From assembly GCA_010909165.1 (NCBI GenBank), contig MU008206.1, positions 1 through 64,000 on the forward strand: a DNA stretch of 64,000 nucleotides. The letters are read 5' to 3'. The position numbers and the translations under genes were made by a program. Below are positions 55,849-64,000 of this stretch, piece by piece; the first letter of the stretch is position 1; each line of letters starts with the position of its first letter. The notes beneath the pieces are model-generated. The model worked only from the letters and a program-made list of their open reading frames with translations. It was not told the origin of the DNA and ran no database searches. The stretch comes from Anthoceros angustus. Its lineage: Eukaryota > Streptophyta > Anthocerotopsida > Anthocerotales > Anthocerotaceae.

Positions 55849-58800
55849 CCCTACTAGAAATGGGCACCCTATGTTACACTTTATGTTAAGGTTTGGACCC
55901 CTGGATGTAACACTCATGTTACAATTTTGGGGTCATGTAACACTCTTTGGGCCCCTTGTTACACTTTGGCTTGGAAACCATACCACGGCTGTTGTTGCAA
56001 TCATGTTGCAATGGTGTTGCAATTATGTTAAGATGAAGTGAGAGGTGGTTTTGCCCTCTCTCAAAATTGCAACATGATTGCAACATCTAAAGTGTTACAA
56101 GAGAGGTCTTGTAACACTTTTGGAGGCTTGTAAACCTCCTCCCCATCCACCATTGCCCTTTTACTTTTGCCCTTTGAAATACCACGTTTTACTTGGTAGT
56201 TACCACCGTCGCCCTTCAATACGACCATATACAAATACATGTCAATACATCCTTGTACTATACGCATGTTGTCTACGGTGATAAATGTACTATATTATTC
56301 TAAGTGCTATACGGGCGTATTCAATTTCATATAAAATAAGTTTGTATATTACGCGTATTACATACGTACACTGGTCTGTACATATTCATGATACGATACT
56401 TTGTATTTACTATACGTGTAAATAGCGACGCCCTTTATACTCCTACTTTATAGCATCTTTGCGGTTTGTCCTTCCACGTCAACAATAGCCATCGCTTCGC
56501 CATAAAAGAAGATATTGTCCCCACCTATCACCTTATGTGACGCATCACTGAGGTTATGCCCCTGATTGTCTTTGTGCGGAGGAGATTTGGTATCGCTGCT
56601 TATGCTTTTACGCCTCCATGTAAGGCACTTCCTACTCGTCATATGCACTCGAAACTTCCGCCCCTCCCGTTCGATTCAATTTTCTTCTTCCCCTCCACTT
56701 GCGTTTGGCGAGGCAAGCTTTGCCACTTCCTCCGCTTCCCCTCGCCTTCTGCGGCACACACATACAAACCAGCATGGCCGTCATGAGTTATCCAGTTAAT
56801 GGGTTTCCACACAGGTCCATTTGCCTTACCTTCCCTCCGTCCCTCCTCTTTTCTTACGCCCTTCTTGCTGGACATTTTCCTCTTCCGTCCTCCTTCTTCC
56901 GGTGCAGCCGTGCCCTTGTCACTTGCCCACCGCCTGCCTCCTCTACTCCTCCTCCGTTTTCCTCTTCGGCCTCCACCCTTTATCACAGGTGGCGTTGCCT
57001 CAAGGGCTCCACTATGTCCATGCTCTCGGCATCCGAGGCTGCAAGGTATGTGTCAGAAATTAGGCACATCGTCCTCTTGACCACCTCCTCCTGCGTCCAT
57101 GTTCTCTGCAGCGTCCCCGTCCACGTCCCCGGCCTCCATCATTGGCCTTTGGATATCAAGCACTGCATGTTGCCCTCTTAGTCCTCCTTCATTCTCTCCC
57201 TCGACATCGCCTCATGTTCGTTCTGGCCTTTTGCCTGCCCACCATGGGCTTCTGGGTGATCCTCATCGTCCTCCACCCGCTCCTCCTAGTCCCCTGCGAT
57301 TTTTGGCTGTCCATAGTGCACACAAGTGTGTTTCTTCACAGTGGTTGATTGCCCCCTCCGTGCTCCACCACCCGACTCCGCCTCCACACACCTTGTTCCA
57401 CCCTCCATCGGCGTCGTCCTCCATCGATCCCAACGGCCTCCACCCTCCCCATACATGGCCGTCACACAGCGGTCTGCACCCTCCACCTCTTTTCCATTAT
57501 TTGCTTGCTGCCCACAGCCCTCGTTGCCCCCTCCATTGACCCCAATCCGGGCATGGCTTCCACCAACCCTAGGCGATCGTGGTGTCGCGGCACCACAATA
57601 TCCCTGCCACCTCGGTTCCCCTCCGCTGCCTCCCTCGCATGCTTCCTCAAGAGCGCCTCCCGTCTCCACTTCGCTCCTTGTTCATCACCTTTCCCCATTC
57701 AAAGTCCCCGTTGTCCCTCGCCCCTCGGCCTCCTTCCTCCCAAGCCCCTTCCGCGCCATCGCATTCCTTGATAGCCTCTCGTCCATGTCACCACCTCGTG
57801 CACCATCGTTGCCTCCACCCCTTCCTTCCGTCGTCTCGGCCACCATATCGATCCATCTTCAATTCAATGTCGTTAAGCAAAATGGTCATTTCCTTGTTCT
57901 CCTTGCAATAGCCTTTGAACCTCTAGGATCTTTTCATACACTCCCTATCTTAAAGGAACTCGGGCACAGAACCCCACTATCGCCTTTCACGATTTCCACC
58001 CTTTCCCTTCTAGCAATCCCACACCGTCCTCGAAGGTTGCCTCCCTTGTCTCAAGCTTGAATGCCCGGCATGCCGGTGCACATGTGTTACCGTTTGTCCA
58101 CCATGCCCACTCCGGCGCAAACTTGAGCGTGTGCACACTTTGCCAGCGTCACTTGCCGTTAACGCAGTCGAAACCCACCTCATCCAGCGAAATAGCTCTT
58201 CATCTATTTCCTTCACTTCACGCAGTGCTCCAACTCGCATCCGTCGGTGGGAGGTTCCACGTCTCAAAGTCGTCAAAATCAAGTTTGGGCTCGGCCATGT
58301 TGCCCGCCTCTTACCTCTCCGGTCTTGACGAGGCCGCTTCTTCACATCGCCGATGTCGAATGGAGACCCGGGGTGCGGTGGATGAGCGAGATAGGAGGCC
58401 ATTTGGCCCCTCATCCTCCCCACCCGGATCTGCAGCCTCGGCGGCCGTCCGGCTATGGTGTTCGCGGCGCGCCCGTGCGTGACTCCTAGCAAGCTTCACC
58501 TCGCCATACTCCCATCCTGGCGGTTGTCCACCACCTTCGTGCCATCTTTGAGGCAATGGCTTCCTCTCGGTGAAAGGTGCGGGCCATGAGTCCCGGCCGA
58601 ATTCAAGGCTGCTATTTTGAAAAAGCTTTGTTTGCAAAGGCCCGGTTGTCATTTACTCCTCTTGGCGGACGCGCATTTGCACATGCTACTTGCCCATAAT
58701 CAACAATTTTCGACCACAACCTTGCGGACTTGGGAGCAAGTTTCATGTCCCATTGGTTATCTGTCGTTACTCATGATGTATTATATTGCCCACATGGCGC

Positions 58801-61800
58801 ACTCTCAATCGCCCATTCGCATTTTACCATTAATCATCGTCTTCCACGACCAAAGATTGCCTTGTGCATCCGGGAGGAGGAGACAATAGACTATCTGCAA
58901 ACCAATCACCATACATGATTTATTCCACTTTCAGCCGCGCGTGACTCGAGTAGCGTGCACAAGGGTGACTTGTCATCGGTCAGCGGTATGGGCACCAAAC
59001 CATACCCATCCATTCCGCCAACAAGACAGTCATCGAGTTTTATTGCGTGACGGCATGGGAAGTACAAGTAGTGATCAAGGATGAAGGACTTTCCCATCCC
59101 AATGTTTAATTACGGTGGCATATGTCCCCACATTGTGAGGTATAAACCGTCCTGCTCACGGCACTGCATGCCCGGAGGCGGCAGAGCCAAGGGACGGCCC
59201 TCCATACCAGTCCTTGATGGCCGGCGAGGAGAGCAACCTCCATCCATCATCCTCGATGGCCATCGTCATTGACAGTGCAGCCCTTGTCCTTAATGGCCAT
59301 CGTCGGTTTCCACCACGCAACAATAATGTGCACACACTTACGCAATGATCCACAAAGCACACTCGGTGAGGCGGCGGTTTTGACTTATCACGGATTCCAC
59401 AAACACTTTAGCTGCAGGCATGGACTTGTAGGTAGGCGAATAGGGCCAAAAAGTGTTCACATCCGGCGCCTCACTGAACCCCCGCCATACCGTGTGTGGT
59501 CACCGACACCATGCCCGCACCATGTGGAAGGAACCACCTCGCCACCCGCAGCAAGTCCCCACGAGGATAGCCACGATAGCTCTGCTCCACGCCATGAGGC
59601 GGTGACACCGCCTCCAACCTTTGCAAAGGATCCTTGATGGCCATCAGATTTCTAGTTGTGCACACGAAGATGGAGACATGAACACACGCCTCGTGGTGCG
59701 AACTACCACTCCACGCCCATTTAGGTTTCCGACGGAAGCTAGCTCCGGCATACGTCAACATGTCCGTCATACATGGCATAAGGTAGCAGGAGGCGCCCGA
59801 GGGGCATGTTTCACGAAGAGCTCGCGCAGCGAGGATGACCAAGAGAAAGGTAGTAGCGTGAAGCGAGGGGCAAGGTGGTGACATTTAAAGCGGACCACCA
59901 CCTTCTGACCTCTTGTGCCCCGCCACATCGGGTTGCGGATGAGAGGATCTTGAATTTCAACTGTTCCTTACATGTGACAAACCAAACATGGCGAGCTTTG
60001 ATGGTGCCGTCGATATGATGGCGGTTCTTTGGTAAATGCAATGAGTGTGAAGCTGGCGCGCCATAAAGGAGCCGGAATCACAGTTTGTTTTCATGTCTCT
60101 AAAATTTTAAAATCGCTGCGCGGTGCGGCCATATAGTAGTCAGGCCGTCACCTAGCATGGTGCGGATGGCGTGAATACATTATCGTTACGCCATGTGGCG
60201 CATGATTGCATTTAGTTTGCGAATGGCTCTCACGTACACCCACCGTCCTTGCACAATGGTGTAGATGTTGATATAGATTATTACCGAAACAATGGGAGTG
60301 TCATCGATTCAAAGCGACCTTCGAGACGTGGCATGTTTTCTTCCATGCCATGAGTTTTCAATTATTCTAATGGCTTGCACCCACCTTCCTTGGACCATGG
60401 TGGAGGGAGAATTTTATTTGAGAGAAAGGAACCATTGTCCTTGGTTCATGGCGGGTTGTAAGATGGCCATGACCTTGTCATGGCATGGCACTTCCTTGGT
60501 CATCGGCCACTCGAAATCGCATTGCAAACACTTGTCCTTGGGTCACGAAATGGTCATAAAAGCGGGGACTATATATGGCATGCATGGAGGAATGGCATAC
60601 GTGGACAAGGAAGGTTTCGTGTTTGTGCACGTGCACAAACATGAAGTAGAGGAAGGTGGCATGGCAAGGCAAGGAGCCAGCATGGCATGCCACGTAGTCC
60701 CCTTCTTGGATGGAAGCACGAAGGATGGTCCTAGCGGCAAGTGAGGTGGGCACGTGGAGAATGCGGATTCAATGAAGTGGAGGGTGGATGATCATCGCGT
60801 GAGCGGGAGGCGGCGAGAGAGGTGTCGGGTCTTTGGAGGAGCAACTAGCGGTGGAGTCTCGCCAAAGAGGAGGACGATCTTGAGAAAGCGGCCGAGGGAG
60901 TGGGTGTCTCTAATAGGTGGGAGCTAACTGGGCTGCTGCGAGAGAATCCAAAACTTTCGGAGGAGGAATCGCCGGGCCGTGACATCGGAGGAGGAGGAAT
61001 TTGGCGTGAGTCAGAGAAAGAGGGTGGTGATCGGGAGGAGCATGGTGGTGCCCCGAGGCCGACCGTGTGGTGGCGAGAGAGGCCATTGGTCTTGTGGACC
61101 TTCATTGGGTGGCGATGGATAACCCCAACAACGTGGGAGGAGGATGCACTGTGGAGGAGGCTGCCACAGGAGTGGGCAGTCTCTGGAGGAGGCGGTTGCG
61201 GAGGCGGCCAAGGCAGCGTGCATATGATGGTCGGGAGGCGGTGAGGAGAAGGACACGGTGGCGGCAATGATGGGGAAAGCGCAAGCGAGGCGGATGTGGA
61301 GATGGCGGATGATGAGGTGGAGGCGACATCACAAACTACATTGCCACTACACGAAATTGTGTTACATACTCCGGTGCTCGGAGGCGGATCGAGCAACGAA
61401 GACGCACTTTACAAGCTTTGCCAACGAGTCATGGGCGCATGAACCTTGGCCTCGTCGCATGGCAAGAATAAAACGGGCTGCCGCCTTCTCCCGTTAGCCA
61501 TACCAGTAGGTCGCCCTGTTGTCAAGCATGTGGATAGATAGATAGCCTTTCGCTTTCGTGGGCGACACCGACAAACGGATTCTGGGCGAGGAGGTGCATT
61601 GATCCGGAGTCCATGTGTGAAGGGAGGTCCTTCTCACGGTCATGAAGGAGGAGGAGAAGTGAAAGAGTATAAAAGGTGTGATAAGGGGGCAATAAATAGG
61701 AGGGTGAGGTGAGAGGAGAGAGACCAAGTATTGTGTTAAGATGGGTGAGAAGGTGGATAAGAAAAGGACACCTTGAACACCAAGCCACCATAAAGTGTTG

Positions 61801-62159
61801 CAATTTTGAAGTGGTACATGAAGTGAGAGACCAAGCATTGTGTTAGGATGGTGGGAGAAGGAAGAGAAAAAATGGACCAACTTAACACCAAGCCATCAAA
61901 ACATGTTTAAGTTGGAAGTGTTACATAAAATTGCAACATATGGCGGGTGGGAAATTATTAATAATGCTTGTGAGAGAGGGGGTGTACCCAGAAGGGTGAG
62001 GTGGGAAGAGAGAGTGCCAGGTTTGTGTTAAGATGGCCGCACCAAACGGGGACAGAACTAACAAACTTAATACCAAGCCTCCAAAACATGTTGCAATGTG
62101 GAAGTGTAACAAAAAATTGCAACATCGACTGTAACATGGGGTGCCCTTTTCTAGTAGGG
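55849..62159. mobile_element. CACTA-like DNA transposon, 6.3 kb, with terminal inverted repeats
   Basis: The left end CCCTACTAGAAATGGGCACC continues CTATGTTACA; the reverse complement of the right end is CCCTACTAGAAAAGGGCACC continuing CCATGTTACA. That is 28 matches in 30, flanked by a CGT direct repeat. CACTA elements carry CACTACTAGAAA-like ends and 3-bp duplications; here the first bases are CCCTA. Subterminal regions (55,860-56,130 and about 61,720-62,150) are packed with TGTTACA/TGTAACA and GTTGCAA words in both orientations, which is also typical. I could not recognise a transposase in the interior, whose longest frames are low-complexity Pro/Ser-rich, so it is likely a non-autonomous copy. 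Confidence 0.8.
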
Positions 62160-62162
62160 CGT
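62160..62162. other. Right target-site duplication CGT
   Basis: CGT directly follows the right terminal repeat and equals the three bases before the left one. Confidence 0.7.
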
Positions 62163-63489
62163 GTCACCAAAGTCATCACCTTCAACATGCAAAACAGAAA
62201 AGATCGGAGCCTCTGTTGTCTGCGGTGGTAGTGTGTCGTTTTCATCCCATATCGTCAATGCCAGTTGATCTTCAACCGGTCATTCGGGTCTCGCTGGAGT
62301 CCTTCATTCGACCCTTCTTTCCAAGCAAGCTATACACTTGCATTTTCATGTCAATGCCTCCGTCTCGACAGATCTCCTTTGCCCAAAACTTGCTGTGGCC
62401 TCTGCGAAAACTTATCTCTGTTGTTATTTCTTGAACTCGTCCGCCGCTCCAACCCGCTTCACTCGCTAGACATATACATTGAGCATCGTGGCGCCTTTTT
62501 GTCAATGGCCACAACGCTCCTTTTCCGTTGAATCCGGCCACCAAAATGACCTCGATCCCGCAAAGGCCAATAATCCATTGCCTTCTTGGAGAACATGTTC
62601 ACCAACATGCCTAATAAGCCCAAAGGTTTCTGATATGGCGATACGACCATCTTATCACCAGTGTGGTAAACAAGCTTCTTCACCACAGTTCCATGTCGGA
62701 TAACTCTTGGGAGCACCCGTTTGATGTCTTTGCCGGCAAAAAGAGGAGCTTTTCCGACATTGGACTATGTCTTCACTGCGCTTCCCACTGTCAAATATTC
62801 CATCATAACAAAGACCACTGCTCGTGGGATGTTGGTTTTCTCCCATACCGTGGTTTGTATGACTCTTTCGCACCACGACCTCAAAGCCTCCACGGCTTGA
62901 ATCACCCCATCCACCCCATGCATCGAATTATCCGGAACACATCGGTGGTCTTCTCGTTGAAAGAGCGATGAGCTCTTTCAATTCTTCTTCAACGAAAGCC
63001 TTGTCATTCTCATGCCACCGTAAACCTCGAGGAGGTCGCAGAAAAGAAGAGTGTACCTCGGTGGCAAAATCCTTTCATATCCAAAATGTCTCGATGCACC
63101 ACCGAGCCACTTTGTCCAAGACCTGTGCACTGAAATCGAGTCGCATCCATGTCCTTGTCGCCATTTGTTTTCGCTCTTCTTCCATCCGCTTTTGCGCGCT
63201 TATAAACAAAATCTTGGAATGGTTTTGGCAGGCTTTCCAAATCCTCAATGTCTCCGGTTTACGCAAGCAAGGTAGGTGGTCGAAAAACGAATTGACGGTG
63301 AGTGCCTTTGGCCACCGCTGATTGTGGCAGGTGGCGGCTGTCACCCGACCCACCTGATATGTTGGATGGCGCAATGAGGGGTCGGCCGTGTCACCGCGAC
63401 TCCCTCATTGCGCCTACGGAAACAACAGGGGAGCGCGCCTGGCCACCGGCCAAGACTGCAAGTGCGCCCGGACCGCGCACTCTAACGAA
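62163..63489. other. Stretch flanking the hAT-like transposase, no gene recognised
   Basis: Open frames on the minus strand (for example KILFISAQKRMEEERKQMATR near 63,210-63,150, and PRVIRHGTVVKKLVYHTGDKM near 62,710-62,640) look coding-like but are broken and not identified. They may belong to another degraded transposon. Confidence 0.35.
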
Positions 63490-64000
63490 TACACTCACTT
63501 ACCACTTTCAAGTAAAAGTTGAAACTTCGCCACTTTTGGCCTCGGTATGTTTAGGAAACCACACTTCAACGACTTAGGTGGCACACTTCATAGCCTTCGA
63601 AAGGCATGCTCGATAAGGTTAATCTTCTTCCGCCAACATCGCATGTTGAGAGAGAAAATGCATCAAGCACCGCGTGAAATGTTATGGAGATCCGCAAAGT
63701 ATATCGGGATATCCATCGACGGATGGACCAACAGAAGACGCCCACATTTCACGCGCTACCCAAGGACCGCCGATGTAGGTTTTGATCGACGCCCATGTTG
63801 TGGGGTGCATGATTTATAACTACACCATGTCGGCGGAACTATTCATGGCATACGGAACATCCTAACGATGCAAACCTCGACTATAGCCAATATCCAAAGA
63901 TGTCATTTCAAATTACGAGGGACTACTACCAAAGGTTCTCTATCTTCAACTCGACACCGACGGGAGAATAAGAATGCACGCTATTCGCTTCGAATATGTT
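63490..64000 (+). mobile_element. hAT-like transposase fragment with DUF659-type motif, cut by the window end
   Basis: Plus strand: MLREKMHQAPREML, then SAKYIGISIDGWTNRRRPHF at about 63,690-63,750, which matches the SISxDGWTxxxxR motif of DUF659 proteins linked to hAT transposases. After this the frame shifts, and further pieces (NYTMSAELFMAYGTS in another frame) continue toward the window end. At least two frameshifts are present, so it is inactive. Confidence 0.6.

Noticed and set aside
57326-58060. A 244-codon plus-strand open frame inside the CACTA-like element
   Set aside because: Low-complexity Pro/Ser/His-rich sequence from C-rich DNA, overlapped by similar open frames in other frames; no transposase or known domain.

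Overview
This window looks like nuclear DNA of a green plant, most likely a non-seed streptophyte (bryophyte, lycophyte or charophyte grade). The lineage is inferred from the gene set: a state-transition kinase STN7, a COR413 cold-regulated envelope protein, a plant-type mTERF protein and plant complex I and 2-oxoglutarate dehydrogenase subunits. Introns are short (mostly 75-315 nt, many near 100) and several genes have none. I could not name a species.

Layout. Positions 1-5,280 hold no gene I can support. From 5,284 to 17,220 lies a gene-dense island: COR413-like (+, five exons), an unknown basic presumably mitochondrial protein (-), NDUFB10-like complex I subunit (+), STN7 (+, intronless), an MFS transporter (-, four exons), a tandem-GT8 glycosyltransferase (+, intronless) and an mTERF protein (-). 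After a poorly structured stretch, a decayed non-LTR element (LINE A) occupies about 21.69-24.70 kb. A perfect GC-rich hairpin and a 1.4-kb tandem duplication (26,852-29,745) sit immediately upstream of a ten-exon O-fucosyltransferase gene (29,816-32,482). A second copy of the same LINE family (B) follows at 33.44-36.64 kb, then a minisatellite, a 0.22-kb tandem duplication with a methyltransferase-like remnant, and a truncated Ty1/copia element. The nine-exon 2-oxoglutarate dehydrogenase E1 gene lies at 42,686-46,624 on the minus strand.

From 47.2 kb to the end the window is almost all transposon: a LINE C fragment, a gag gene head to head with a Ty3/gypsy element, the whole composite duplicated in tandem (47,977-50,000 and 50,000-52,090), the gypsy pol region to about 55.45 kb, a 6.3-kb CACTA-like DNA transposon (55,849-62,159, with terminal inverted repeats and a CGT target duplication), and a hAT-like transposase running off the right end.

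The most interesting signal is mutational. Wherever the window holds two copies of one sequence, the copies differ largely at CAG/CTG (CWG) sites: one copy has CWG, the other has CG, CCG/CGG or a tiny deletion. CWG is also visibly scarce in parts of the transposon-rich right end, while CG stays common, and the protein-coding genes look normal. This is either a little-known CWG-directed mutation process acting on repeats, or a sequencing footprint of dense CHG methylation left in poorly polished repeats. Both readings can be tested.

Exon coordinates were worked out by hand from splice consensus, reading-frame continuity and family conservation.
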